From assembly GCA_019912395.1 (NCBI GenBank), contig JAIOIH010000042.1, positions 124,001 to 188,000 on the forward strand: a stretch of 64,000 nucleotides of DNA, given 5' to 3'. This document shows positions 1 through 8,741 of the stretch, one piece after another. Numbering within the stretch: the stretch's first letter is position 1; every line of letters begins with the position of its first letter. A program made the translations under genes and the position numbers. This stretch comes from Flavobacteriales bacterium. GTDB taxonomy: Bacteria; Bacteroidota; Bacteroidia; Flavobacteriales_F; PHOS-HE28. The notes beneath the pieces are model-generated. The model was not told the origin of the DNA and searched no databases. It saw nothing but the letters and a program-made list of their open reading frames with translations.

Positions 1-189
1 TATTGGAAGAGCGCGATCAGTCCCGTCACCGTGCTGGAAGGCGCGATCGCGGCGTATGCCGTGTGGGGCATCGCGATCGGCTTCCGCACCGGCGACCTCG
101 GGCTGTTGCCCTACCACATCATGTTGGCGCTCGGCTTCGGGCTGGTGTGCTGGTACTCCGTGGCGCACTCGCTGCGCACCGCTGCATGA
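1..189 (+). CDS. C-terminal end of a membrane protein (5' part outside window)
   Basis: Frame 1 is open from the first base to a TGA at 187-189 and gives 62 residues. They contain two hydrophobic stretches, near residues 12-27 and 37-55, separated by a short polar turn, so this is the membrane-anchored tail of a larger protein. The next gene is a GT-C glycosyltransferase whose ATG overlaps this stop as ATGA (186-189), which suggests translational coupling and a shared job in glycan or lipid-linked sugar metabolism. A membrane glycosyltransferase of family 2 would fit, but the visible part has no catalytic motif, so the product stays unassigned. Confidence 0.6.
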   Translation, partial: YWKSAISPVTVLEGAIAAYAVWGIAIGFRTGDLGLLPYHIMLALGFGLVCWYSVAHSLRTAA

Positions 190-1490
190 TGGGCACGCGA
201 GCCGTTCAACGCATCGCCCCGCTCCTGCTGCTTGCTGCCGCCGTGCTTTTCCTGGGCCATGGTCCGTCGCGCTCGCAGAGCTTGCAACTCCTGCTCGGCT
301 TCAGCACCGCATTCACCGCCTATTTGTGGGCGGACCGCAAGTCGAAGCTATCGTGGAAGCAGCTCATGGTCGCGGCGATCATGCTGCGGGTACTGCTGTT
401 CCTCGCACCGATCACTTGGACCGACGATCAGTTCCGCTACATCTGGGACGGCCTGTGCTCCGTGCATGGCATTTCCCCGTTCGCTTTCACTCCGGCAGAA
501 TTGCTGGCCCTGCATCCGCAGGTCTTCACGCCGGCGCTCTTCGCGAAGCTGAATTCACCGCACTTCCATTCCGTGTACCCGCCGGTAGCGCAGTTGGTGT
601 TCATGATAGCGGCGGGGCTGGGCCAAGGTGATGCATGGCACGCCACGCTCGTACTGCGCATCGTGGCGGTCGCCTTCGATCTGGCGACGATCGGTGCATT
701 GGGCGTGCTCCTGAAGGACGCGCCGGACCGTGTGCGGAAGGTGGGCCTCTACGCGCTGAACCCGTTGGTGCTGATGGAATTCACCGTGAACCTGCACAGC
801 GAAGTGTTGATGATCGCACCTTGTTTATGGGCGGTCCATCTGTTCCGCAACAAGCGGTACGCTGCGGCGGCTGTGCTCATCGCCATCGCCGCAGCGGCCA
901 AGCTGTGGCCCCTGATCTTTCTCGCATGGATCCCCTCGCAGCTCGGGTGGCGGCGCTCCATCCGCTTCCTCACCATCACGCTCCTTGTCTTCGTGGCCTC
1001 CTGGATCCCATTCTACACACCGGAGTTCTTTGCGCATTTCGGCAGCAGTCTGAAGCTCTATGTGAGCTGGCTCGAATTCAACGGCGCATTGTTCGAAGGC
1101 CTCCGCCGCCTGCTCGGTGACGCCCTGGTGAAGGGCACCGGCCTGCTGAGCGCGATCACGCTCATCGGGCTTGCGGCGTACACCCTCCGGCTGTGGCGAA
1201 CGCGCCGGACGGTGTGGCCGGAGGCGATGCTGTGGCTCTTGGCGATCTACCTCTTCGGTGCACAGGCCGTGCAGCCGTGGTACATCCTGCCGCTGGTGCC
1301 CCTCGCCGCGCTCACCGGTTGGCGCTGGCCCCTGCTGTGGACGCTGTTGATCGTGCCCACCTACCTCACCTACGGAACCGTTCCGTATGAACAACCCTAT
1401 TGGTGGATCCCCGTGGAATACCTGCTGCTGCTCGCATTCATGGCCTGGGAAATGTGGCGGCGCAACAAGCAAATGGCCTTCCGGACCTGA
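186..1490 (+). CDS. GT-C fold polyprenol-phosphate-sugar transferase-like membrane protein
   Basis: A 434-residue protein with about ten hydrophobic helices. Near residues 78-92 it carries the sequence TWTDDQFRYIWDG, matching the acidic DD/DE pair plus YxWDG motif at the end of the first extracytoplasmic loop of GT-C mannosyltransferase-like enzymes, which use polyprenyl-phosphate sugars as donors. The ATG at 186 is chosen because it overlaps the preceding stop (ATGA); the open frame continues further upstream but reads there as arginine-rich shadow sequence. The likely role is transfer of a hexose to a lipid-linked or extracellular glycan at the inner membrane. Substrate and acceptor cannot be deduced. 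It converges with the next gene, leaving only 8 bp between the two stops. Confidence 0.7.
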   Translation: MMGTRAVQRIAPLLLLAAAVLFLGHGPSRSQSLQLLLGFSTAFTAYLWADRKSKLSWKQLMVAAIMLRVLLFLAPITWTDDQFRYIWDGLCSVHGISPFAFTPAELLALHPQVFTPALFAKLNSPHFHSVYPPVAQLVFMIAAGLGQGDAWHATLVLRIVAVAFDLATIGALGVLLKDAPDRVRKVGLYALNPLVLMEFTVNLHSEVLMIAPCLWAVHLFRNKRYAAAAVLIAIAAAAKLWPLIFLAWIPSQLGWRRSIRFLTITLLVFVASWIPFYTPEFFAHFGSSLKLYVSWLEFNGALFEGLRRLLGDALVKGTGLLSAITLIGLAAYTLRLWRTRRTVWPEAMLWLLAIYLFGAQAVQPWYILPLVPLAALTGWRWPLLWTLLIVPTYLTYGTVPYEQPYWWIPVEYLLLLAFMAWEMWRRNKQMAFRT

Positions 1491-1498
1491 TCGCAGCC

Positions 1499-3607
1499 TC
1501 ACTCCGGGGCGTTCACGATCCGTTCCTTCTTCCGCAATTTGCGAAGCGCACAGGCCCTCGCTTGCATCGATGCGTTGCCATGCAGCACCAATTGCGATCC
1601 GGCTTGGATATCCAGCTTTGCTTTCCGGTCCAACACCAGCTCGGCACCGGGCATCAGGTGCATCACCGAGTTGTTCAACAACTGGAGCTTCGCATTGGCC
1701 TCCAGCACCATCCGTGCACCGGCTGCCACGGTGAACTGCGTGGGCGGGCTGAACCAGAACGTCCCGTCCTCCTTCTCACCTTGTTGCGCCAAGCGGGTGG
1801 GCGTTCCGGATCGGTCCACCTGCAACGTTCTTCCCCCCGCCAACGTGAGCGCGGTGCCTTTGTACCCCTTGAGCGCGGGCAGCACGATGCTGTCCGCGCA
1901 CCAGCGCACATCCTCCGTGAGGCGCGTATCACCGCTGCGCACATGGAGCACGATGGCCCCATCGGCACGCTGCTCCAACAGCTCCACACTGATGCCGTTC
2001 AGATACACCGTGCGGTTGTCGGGCTTCTTCCCCCGGTTCCGCTCCACGGTCACATTGCACGCCAAGCTGAGCATGTTGGCACTGGACGGATTGGTGCCCA
2101 TGGCGATGCGGCGGTTGCCTTGCGGCGTGAACACTTGGCGCGAGCTTCCCAAATAGGCCGCATCGTCCACCATCTCGCCATTGTAGATCCCTACGCGGGG
2201 CACGATGGCCTCCTTGCGCGAGATCTTGCCGTCGTTGTCCTTGTCGAACAGCGGGAACTCCTGGTCCTGTGTCCCGCTCAGCGGATTCGCCCACGCATCC
2301 TTCACCACGTATGGTTCGGTCGGCCCGGGCCAGAGGCATTTGAAGATGATCGTATCGTCGCGCAACCGGCGATCAAAGTTGCCATTGGCCATCACCGGTC
2401 GCAGGTAGTCCGCATATCCGCCATAGATGCCGTCACCGGTTTTCTTCTCCTTGTCCACTTGCATCTGCGCATAGATCCCCGGCACGGCCGGTTTCACGCA
2501 GGATAAGTCCTCATAGTGGAACACATCCGTCGCACAACCGTTCCTCGCCTTCGTCTGATGGTTCTCCAGCCATAGCCATTGGGGATATTCATCCGCTTCA
2601 AGGAAGGGCATGCGGATGCGGAGCGCATCCCCTCCGGTGATGAAATCGTGCAGGACGAAGATGCCCGTATCACCGGCCAACGGATCAATGTCGCCGTTGA
2701 CCTCAACGCCGTCCAGGCCGTGGGCGCGAATGTGGAACCGGCTTCCTTCCATCCGCCAGCCCAGCCTGTCGCGGTCCCAGGCAGCAGCAGTGAGCAATGA
2801 GCTGTTGGCGGCCCCCATCAAGCTCCATCCCCCTTGCTGCGGAATGAAATAACCGGTGAAAATGGGCGCGTTCCCCCCACCGCTGTGGAAGTTGTTGCCG
2901 CCCAGCAGCAAGTGGTTGAACTCGTGCTTCAGAATGGCGAAGGGAAGTCCGTTCATCGCACCGAAACGGCTCTGCGTATCGCTGGGACGGCCATGGAGCA
3001 GGCCGGCGCTGCCCGCATCGGTGCTGCCCTGCCCGTGGGTGAGGACGTTGCTGTTGCGATAGATCACCATCACATGGTCGTAGCTGTGCGGGTGGTCGGA
3101 CACGTTCTGTTTGGGCAGGCCCGGCCTTCCACCGTCGGTCCACAGGTCGAGATCATCGATGGACAGGCCGTGCGCGGTACGCAACGAGTCCAGCTTGTTG
3201 GCGGCCTCCCATGCCATGCCGCTCCAATCGCGCATGCTTCGTTGCTCGCTTTCGCGGACGACCACCGCCTGGTCGATGTAATCCCCCAGCACGGTGAATT
3301 GGCCAAGGCTCATCTCATGATAGTAGCGCGAGACCTGGGCTTGTGGAACGGTCAATGGAAAGGGATCGAACAGGTCATCCTTCCAGGTGGGCAGCTCGCC
3401 CTTTTGCCAATGGTCCGCCCCCTCGGGCTGCGGGTCCTTTCCGGGGTTCTTGTCATAGTCCACCTCAGCGAAGATCACGAGGATGCGAATGGTTCCTCGC
3501 GGGCTGAGGTACCAGCCATTCTCGCTGTTCGGCACTTGGGTGCTGTCCTGCTGCGCAAAAAGTGCAGTGGAGAAAAGGATGGGAAATAGCAGGTATAAGC
3601 GGCGCAT
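1499..3607 (-). CDS. Secreted zinc metallopeptidase, M6-like, with EF-hand loop
   Basis: 702 residues starting with a clear signal peptide (MRRLYLLFPILFSTALFAQQ). HEFNH at residues 228-232 gives the HExxH zinc motif, followed by GGNNFH, and a WSLMG sequence further on resembles a Met-turn, so an M6-like or related extracellular peptidase is likely. About residue 450 a perfect EF-hand loop (DKDNDGKISRKE) suggests calcium binding. The last 80 residues form short hydrophobic/polar ladders (AKLQLLNNS, AKLDIQAGS) as in beta-solenoid tails. No standard T9SS C-terminal domain is evident, so the export route past the periplasm is uncertain. The gene follows DUF2480 by 15 bp but has its own promoter box in that gap, so it is probably separate from the suf operon. 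Confidence 0.7.
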   Translation of the reverse strand: MRRLYLLFPILFSTALFAQQDSTQVPNSENGWYLSPRGTIRILVIFAEVDYDKNPGKDPQPEGADHWQKGELPTWKDDLFDPFPLTVPQAQVSRYYHEMSLGQFTVLGDYIDQAVVVRESEQRSMRDWSGMAWEAANKLDSLRTAHGLSIDDLDLWTDGGRPGLPKQNVSDHPHSYDHVMVIYRNSNVLTHGQGSTDAGSAGLLHGRPSDTQSRFGAMNGLPFAILKHEFNHLLLGGNNFHSGGGNAPIFTGYFIPQQGGWSLMGAANSSLLTAAAWDRDRLGWRMEGSRFHIRAHGLDGVEVNGDIDPLAGDTGIFVLHDFITGGDALRIRMPFLEADEYPQWLWLENHQTKARNGCATDVFHYEDLSCVKPAVPGIYAQMQVDKEKKTGDGIYGGYADYLRPVMANGNFDRRLRDDTIIFKCLWPGPTEPYVVKDAWANPLSGTQDQEFPLFDKDNDGKISRKEAIVPRVGIYNGEMVDDAAYLGSSRQVFTPQGNRRIAMGTNPSSANMLSLACNVTVERNRGKKPDNRTVYLNGISVELLEQRADGAIVLHVRSGDTRLTEDVRWCADSIVLPALKGYKGTALTLAGGRTLQVDRSGTPTRLAQQGEKEDGTFWFSPPTQFTVAAGARMVLEANAKLQLLNNSVMHLMPGAELVLDRKAKLDIQAGSQLVLHGNASMQARACALRKLRKKERIVNAPE

Positions 3608-3611
3608 CCGA

Positions 3612-3619
3612 CCAAGGTA
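3612..3619 (-). promoter_or_regulatory. -7 promoter box (TACCTTGG) of the metallopeptidase gene
   Basis: On the minus strand TACCTTGG matches the Bacteroidota -7 consensus TAnnTTTG at seven of eight positions and ends exactly four bases before the ATG at 3607. Transcription would start at or beside the start codon. Confidence 0.5.
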
Positions 3620-3622
3620 CGG

Positions 3623-4141
3623 CTATGGCTTCGGGGCCTTGTACAGCGGTACGGTGCTGCACGGCTCGCCGAACATCAGGCTCTTCACCACGGGCAACAG
3701 CTTGGCGGTCAGCTCCACGTAGGCGTTCAACGGCACCGGCAGCTTGCCACATCCTTTCAACACGATCCGTGCGCCGCGAAAGGGTTCGACGTCCAGCTGC
3801 TGCACAAAGCGGGTGAACACCGCGCGCTCCAATTGCTCCGCATCACCTTGCGATACGAACTGGGCGTGCGGCTGCAGATGCGCGGCGATCAGCATGAATG
3901 CCCAAGTGGGAATGATCGCGTCCACGGTACAATGCACCGAGACGAAGTGGCCATCGTAGCACGCCCAATCATGGTCTTTCACGAAGGTCCGAAAATCCTT
4001 TTCCTTCAGCGCGATGCCCTCCCAAAGCAGCGGAGCGATGTCAAAGACGGTGCGCACCCCTTGCGGATACAGCTCCTCCAGGTCCAGGGTTTGGATGCCG
4101 CTGGAAGCGACCTTGTTGATGATCGGGCCTGTGTCGCTCAT
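3623..4141 (-). CDS. DUF2480 family protein (suf-operon associated)
   Basis: 172 residues, recognised as the Bacteroidota-specific DUF2480 family from its start (NKVASSGIQTLDLEELYP) and the internal WACYDGHFVSVHCTVDAIIP segment. No catalytic function is known to me. It is the last gene of the suf cluster, 100 bp after the sufT-like gene, a position I recall as conserved in this phylum, which suggests an accessory role in Fe-S cluster assembly or in using its products. It has no signal peptide or membrane segment, so it should be cytoplasmic. Cysteines lie in WACYDG, VHCT and LKGCGK, but they do not form a recognisable metal site. Confidence 0.85.
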   Translation of the reverse strand: MSDTGPIINKVASSGIQTLDLEELYPQGVRTVFDIAPLLWEGIALKEKDFRTFVKDHDWACYDGHFVSVHCTVDAIIPTWAFMLIAAHLQPHAQFVSQGDAEQLERAVFTRFVQQLDVEPFRGARIVLKGCGKLPVPLNAYVELTAKLLPVVKSLMFGEPCSTVPLYKAPKP

Positions 4142-4241
4142 GGGTCTTCGTCCCGTTATCGTTGTGTTGTGGGATTTCCCGGAAAGGCAGCGGTCGAAAA
4201 GTTGCGATCCTGCATGTTCCTCTGCGTCGCCGCGAATTACA

Positions 4242-4562
4242 TCACATGAACCCCAGCTCCAACTGCGCCGCTTCGCTCATCATGTTGCGGTCCCACGCAG
4301 GCTCGAACGTGAGTTCCACCTTGGCCCCGTTGGCACCCATGGTCTCGGCCACTTTATCCTCCACCTCACCGGGCAAGGTGCCGGCAACCGGGCATGCCGG
4401 ACTGGTCAAGGTCATCTTGATGTAGATGCTGGCATCGTCGCGCACCACCACGTCGTAGATCAGGCCCAGCTCGTAGATGTCCACGGGGATCTCCGGGTCG
4501 TAGATCGACTTGAGCGTCATGATCACACGCTCCTCCAGTTGGTTCTTCTCGTCGTCAGTCAT
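4242..4562 (-). CDS. sufT: SufT/MIP18-type (DUF59) Fe-S assembly protein
   Basis: 106 residues, the usual length of a stand-alone DUF59 domain. The family signature DPEIPVDIYELGLIYDV is at residues 22-38, and the conserved cysteine region TSPACPVAGTLPGEV is at about 53-67. Members act late in Fe-S cluster maturation, probably helping cluster transfer to apo-proteins in the cytoplasm. It lies between sufE and DUF2480 on the same strand. The 103 bp gap to sufE is almost filled by an inverted-repeat element (4574-4654), which may form a hairpin in the transcript. Confidence 0.9.
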   Translation of the reverse strand: MTDDEKNQLEERVIMTLKSIYDPEIPVDIYELGLIYDVVVRDDASIYIKMTLTSPACPVAGTLPGEVEDKVAETMGANGAKVELTFEPAWDRNMMSEAAQLELGFM

Positions 4563-4573
4563 GGGGAAATGCT

Positions 4574-4654
4574 ATTTACCGCCAAGACGCAAAGAGCGCA
4601 AAGGCAATCCAACCCAAACCCCTTCTTGGCGTGCTTAGCGTCTTGGCGGTAAAT
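4574..4654. repeat. 81-bp intergenic element with perfect 17-bp inverted ends
   Basis: Left arm 4574-4590 (atttaccgccaagacgc) is the exact reverse complement of 4638-4654. The interior begins with the related words gcaaagagcgcaaag. The same core, cgtcttggcggt, recurs at 28638-28660, 57208-57225 and, with one change, 27421-27440. It fills the sufE-sufT gap. Confidence 0.85.
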
Positions 4655-4665
4655 CTCTTTTGCGT

Positions 4666-5136
4666 TCATGTTTTAGCAGAATACACCAGCGCATACCGTT
4701 TCATCTGGTCCAGCATGGCCACCACACCGTTGCTTCGGTTGGGTGAAAGGTGTTCGCGCAGGCCGATGCGGTCGATGAATGTAAGCGGTGTGCCCAGGAT
4801 CTCTTCCGGTGTCCGGTCGTTCAGCACACGCACCAGCAACGCCACCAGCCCCTTGGTGATCATCGCATCACTGTCCGCGGTGAAATGGATGACAGTCGTT
4901 CCGGAGGAACCGGTGTCACTTCGAGCGCAGTCGAGAAGCGACACCGGTTCCGCCGTGAGCCACACACGGCTCTGGCATCCGCGCACAAGGTTCTCATCGG
5001 TCTTGTGTTCCGGAGCGATCAACGGCAACTCCTTGCCCAGTTCGATCAATTGCTCGTAGCGGTCCTGCCAATCGCCGAGCATCGCGAACTCGTCCACGAT
5101 CTCTTGCTGGGCTTGTTCAAGTGTCGTGTCCATCAT
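4666..5136 (-). CDS. sufE: SufE sulfur acceptor with an in-frame insertion
   Basis: 156 residues. SufE takes the persulfide sulfur from SufS and passes it to the scaffold. The acceptor cysteine is in VRGCQSRVW near residue 54, and the C-terminal SPNRSNGV segment is typical. The ATG at 5136 overlaps the sufS stop as ATGA, implying coupled synthesis of the two partners. Compared with E. coli SufE, as remembered, there are about 12-16 extra residues (around EPVSLLDCARSDTGSSG) between the cysteine loop and the DSDAMITKG strand. They are encoded by a palindromic repeat at 4906-4951 that keeps the reading frame. The insert lies in a surface loop near the active cysteine and adds one more cysteine. 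Confidence 0.92.
   Translation of the reverse strand: MMDTTLEQAQQEIVDEFAMLGDWQDRYEQLIELGKELPLIAPEHKTDENLVRGCQSRVWLTAEPVSLLDCARSDTGSSGTTVIHFTADSDAMITKGLVALLVRVLNDRTPEEILGTPLTFIDRIGLREHLSPNRSNGVVAMLDQMKRYALVYSAKT
4906..4951. repeat. 46-bp palindromic repeat inserted inside sufE
   Basis: Arms ggaaccggtgtc (4906-4917) and gacaccggttcc (4940-4951) are perfect 12-bp inverted repeats around a core, cttcgagcgcagtcgagaag. I recall closely similar TTCTCGACTGCGCTCGAAG words as dispersed intergenic repeats in Bacteroidota. Here the element lies in coding sequence and adds codons without shifting the frame. Confidence 0.75.
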
Positions 5137-6392
5137 CGCAGCATCTTCACCGCCTTCTTGGCGGCGGCCACCATCGCATCCACTTCGTCGATCGTATTGA
5201 ACGGTGCAAAGCTCGCCCGCGTGGTGCCGCTCACGCCGAAGCGCTCCATCAACGGTTGCGTGCAGTGGTGCCCTGTGCGCACGGCGATGCCTTGTTGGTC
5301 CAGCAAGGTGCCGAGGTCGTAATGGTGAACCCCTTCAATGACGAAGCTGATCACGCCCACTTTTTCCTTCGCGGTTCCAATGATGCGCAGTCCCTCGACA
5401 GTGCGCAGTTCCTTCGTCGCATGTTCGAGCAGCGTGTGCTCGTGCGCGGCCATCGCGTCGATGTCGTAGTCCTGCAACCAACGCACCGCCTCGCCCAGCC
5501 CGATGATGCCCGCGATGTGCGGCGTGCCGGCCTCGAACTTGAAGGGCAGCTTGGCGTAGGTCGTCTTCGCGAAGGTCACTTGGTCGATCATCTCGCCTCC
5601 GCCTTGCCACGGGGGCATTTGCTCCAGCAGTTCCTCGCGCCCGTAGAGCACACCGATGCCGGTGGGCGCGTACATCTTGTGTCCGCTGAAAGCGTAGAGA
5701 TCACAGCCGAGGTCCTGCACATCCACGTGCATGTGGGGGATGGCCTGGGCGCCGTCCACCACGGTGATGACGCCGTGTTTCTTGGCTTCGGCGATCAGTT
5801 CTTTTATGGGGTTGATGGTGCCGAGCGTGTTGCTAACGTGCGAGATGGCCAACACTTTCGTGTGCTCGGTGAATTGTCTGATCATCCGATCATCTGATCT
5901 ACTGATCTCCCATTCCCCACTCTCCGTGATCGGGATCACTTTCAGTGTGGCTCCGTATCGTTCGCAGGCCAGTTGCCAGGGAACGATGTTCGCGTGATGC
6001 TCCATGCCGGTGATCAGCACTTCATCACCGGGTTTCAACAACAACTGACCAAGGCTGCTCGCGGCGAGATTGATGCTTGCCGTGGTGCCGCTGGTGAAGA
6101 TCACTTCGTGCGCGTGCCTTGCATTGATGTGGCCGCGGACAGTCTCGCGTGCGGCCTCCTGCGCATCGGTGGCCAATGTGCTCAACGTATGCACACCGCG
6201 ATGCACGTTCGCGTTGATCGTGGCGTAGTACGCGCTCCCGGCCTTGATCACGCGGCGCGGCTTCTGGCTCGTGGCGGCATTGTCCAGATAGACCAGCGGC
6301 TTGCCGTGTACCAGCACCTTCAGAATGGGGAACTGGGCACGGATCTCCTCCACGTCGAAGACAGTCTTTACCGCTGAGGTTGAGTTGGTCAT
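5133..6392 (-). CDS. sufS: SufS cysteine desulfurase
   Basis: 419 residues from the ATG at 6392; an ORF start 12 codons upstream lies in repeat DNA and is rejected. It is a group II PLP cysteine desulfurase: the PLP lysine is in FSGHKMYAPTGIG, the nucleotide-like motif ATSQKP and histidine EHHANIVPW are present, and the catalytic cysteine is in RTGHHCTQP near the C-terminus. It converts L-cysteine to alanine and hands persulfide sulfur to SufE, whose gene overlaps by four bases. Around residues 161-172 (WEISRSDDRMIRQF) the coding DNA consists of gatcatctgatc-type words shared with intergenic repeats of this window, which may be a small repeat-derived expansion. Confidence 0.95.
   Translation of the reverse strand: MTNSTSAVKTVFDVEEIRAQFPILKVLVHGKPLVYLDNAATSQKPRRVIKAGSAYYATINANVHRGVHTLSTLATDAQEAARETVRGHINARHAHEVIFTSGTTASINLAASSLGQLLLKPGDEVLITGMEHHANIVPWQLACERYGATLKVIPITESGEWEISRSDDRMIRQFTEHTKVLAISHVSNTLGTINPIKELIAEAKKHGVITVVDGAQAIPHMHVDVQDLGCDLYAFSGHKMYAPTGIGVLYGREELLEQMPPWQGGGEMIDQVTFAKTTYAKLPFKFEAGTPHIAGIIGLGEAVRWLQDYDIDAMAAHEHTLLEHATKELRTVEGLRIIGTAKEKVGVISFVIEGVHHYDLGTLLDQQGIAVRTGHHCTQPLMERFGVSGTTRASFAPFNTIDEVDAMVAAAKKAVKMLR
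5876..5910. repeat. GATCATCtGATC-type repeat word inside sufS
   Basis: gtctgatcatccgatcatct continues with gatctactgatctcc. It resembles the intergenic string ttctgatcatctgatcgg at 7959-7976 and the row of tctgatct words at 22744-22776. It is translated in frame in sufS. Confidence 0.5.
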
Positions 6393-6399
6393 TGTTTTA

Positions 6400-6471
6400 T
6401 ACCGCAAAGGACACAAAGGCGAATGCACAAGGCGGCCGGTGTTCTTCGTGACCTTCGTGTCCTTTGTGGTA
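6400..6471. repeat. 72-bp intergenic inverted-repeat element between sufD and sufS
   Basis: Arms 6400-6419 (taccgcaaaggacacaaagg) and 6452-6471 pair at 18 of 20 positions. It nearly fills the 87-bp gap and should form a stable hairpin in the suf transcript. Confidence 0.8.
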
Positions 6472-6479
6472 TCGCTTCA

Positions 6480-7760
6480 TCATAGCTCCTCCAGCTTATC
6501 GTCGATCATTCCTCCGAGGTGCTTCCTCCAATCCTCGTTCGCGATCCGCTCCAGTACATCCACCATGAAGGCGTGCGACATCATGCGCCGCGCTTCCGCC
6601 TCGCTCACACCGCGTGACCGGAGATAGAAGATCGCTTGCTCGTCCATGCGGCCGATGGTGCATCCGTGGCTGCACTTCACATCGTCGGCGTAGATCTCCA
6701 GCGCGGGCTTGGAGAATACACGCGCATCATCGCCTTGCAGGATGTTCGCATTGCGCTGGTAGGCACGGGTCCGTTGGGCATCCTGTTTCACAAAGACCTT
6801 TCCGTCGAAAACGCCCGTGGCCTTCCCGGCCACGATGCCCTTGTACAATTCATCGCTCGTGCAATCGGGCACGTTGTGGCCGATATAGCTTTGGTTGTCG
6901 CAGTGCGCGTTGCCGTCCAACAGGTACACGCCGTTCAGTTCGGCATGGGCTTCGGGGCCATCGAGGGAAATGTTCAGCTCGTTGCGGACCAGGGAGCCGT
7001 AGAGCGTGGTGGTGTCGATGCTGAAGCGCCCCTTCGCGCCGATCGTCACACCATCGATGTTCATGTCCGCTGGGCCGTTGTCCTCGTTCTGCAAAAGATG
7101 CAGGGTAAGGCTCGCACCATCGCCGACCACGATCTCGCGAACGCCGTTCACCAAGGAAGAGGACGATCTGCCGATCGCGATGTGCTCATCGATCACCTCC
7201 ACTTCCGCGCCTGCATCCAGCTTGAACAGATCGCGCGGCTGGATCAGCATCGGCTCCGCGTTCTCCGAACCAACGGTGATGCGCAGCACGTGGATCGGCT
7301 TGCCGGTCTTCGCGTCCTTGGCGCCCAAAATGATGAGACCGTCCGTGGGCGAAGCCGTGTTCATCGCAGTGAAAAGGCGGTCGCCGATCGGCACGATCCT
7401 TCCGTAGTGCTCCTTCAGCGGACCGTGGTGGAGGTGATGTTTCACGCTGTCGATCACAATGCCTTTGTCCGTCCTGAGGTCGTCGCTGAGGTCCGGGCGG
7501 AAATGGCCGTTGACGAACACCACGCGCGTTGTTGGAAAAGGAAGGCGAGCAGGAAGGGTTACCGCAACGGGCGCAACGGGCGCAACGAATGCATTGCTGA
7601 ACAACTTACCTACGCGTGTGTATTTCCACGCTTCGGTCCGCCGGTCCGGAATGGACAGTTCTTGCGCAAGCAGCAAGGCTTCCGCAGCACCGGGCCAAGC
7701 GCTGCCCTCGAGCAAGGGGAGCACTGCTGCTTTGGGATCGGAAAGCGTTATGGTGCTCAT
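6480..7760 (-). CDS. sufD: SufD, Fe-S scaffold subunit
   Basis: 426 residues from the ATG at 7760 (MSTITLSDPKAAVLP); the extra 34 upstream codons of the open frame lie in hairpin DNA and are rejected. The middle and C-terminal parts show the SufBD beta-helix core (NVPDCTSDELYKG, KPALEIYADDVKCSHG) and the C-terminal helix RSRGVSEAEARRMMSHAF. SufD forms the SufBC2D scaffold with SufB and SufC. Near residues 60-68 the sequence FVAPVAPVAVT is encoded by a short tandem repeat, gcaacgggcgcaacgggcgc (about 7563-7587), whose words also occur in the non-coding element at 27313-27490. SufB, the partner carrying the cluster, is not encoded in this window. Confidence 0.95.
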   Translation of the reverse strand: MSTITLSDPKAAVLPLLEGSAWPGAAEALLLAQELSIPDRRTEAWKYTRVGKLFSNAFVAPVAPVAVTLPARLPFPTTRVVFVNGHFRPDLSDDLRTDKGIVIDSVKHHLHHGPLKEHYGRIVPIGDRLFTAMNTASPTDGLIILGAKDAKTGKPIHVLRITVGSENAEPMLIQPRDLFKLDAGAEVEVIDEHIAIGRSSSSLVNGVREIVVGDGASLTLHLLQNEDNGPADMNIDGVTIGAKGRFSIDTTTLYGSLVRNELNISLDGPEAHAELNGVYLLDGNAHCDNQSYIGHNVPDCTSDELYKGIVAGKATGVFDGKVFVKQDAQRTRAYQRNANILQGDDARVFSKPALEIYADDVKCSHGCTIGRMDEQAIFYLRSRGVSEAEARRMMSHAFMVDVLERIANEDWRKHLGGMIDDKLEEL

Positions 7761-7828
7761 GAATATTGCTTTGGGATTGTCGAGCCATTCTCCTTCGCAA
7801 ACACTTCGGCGAAGAACATGGCTCGGCT

Positions 7829-7873
7829 GTACAGGTGCTTTGTGGCGAGAAATTCGCCACAAAGCACCTGTAC
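7829..7873. repeat. Perfect 20-bp inverted repeat (hairpin) in the sufC-sufD gap
   Basis: gtacaggtgctttgtggcga (7829-7848) pairs perfectly with 7854-7873 around a five-base loop. It lies 69-113 bases before the sufD ATG in the transcript. It could protect or separate the sufC message, or be a mobile repetitive palindrome; no T-tract follows on the minus strand. Confidence 0.9.
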
Positions 7874-7920
7874 GTTTTGGGCTTTAAGCACGCGGCAATG
7901 GCATTTCATTTATATCGGAT

Positions 7921-7975
7921 CAAATCAGCGTTGATCTGCGTCATCTGCGCTCCATTTTCTGATCATCTGATCGGC
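7921..7975. repeat. Intergenic short-repeat patch downstream of sufC
   Basis: The patch is made of the words atcagcgttgatctgcgtcatctgcgctcc followed by attttctgatcatctgatcgg. Related words occur in sufS (5876-5910), before egtD (22744-22776) and at 57104-57118. It is described here as dispersed repeat sequence of unknown function. Confidence 0.5.
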
Positions 7976-8716
<741 letters not shown>

Positions 8717-8741
8717 GACAGGTGTGGATCGCGAGGGCTAT

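Noticed and set aside
4666-5136. sufE as a pseudogene because of the inserted palindrome
   Set aside because: The insertion keeps the frame, and the catalytic cysteine, C-terminal motifs and coupling with sufS are all intact.
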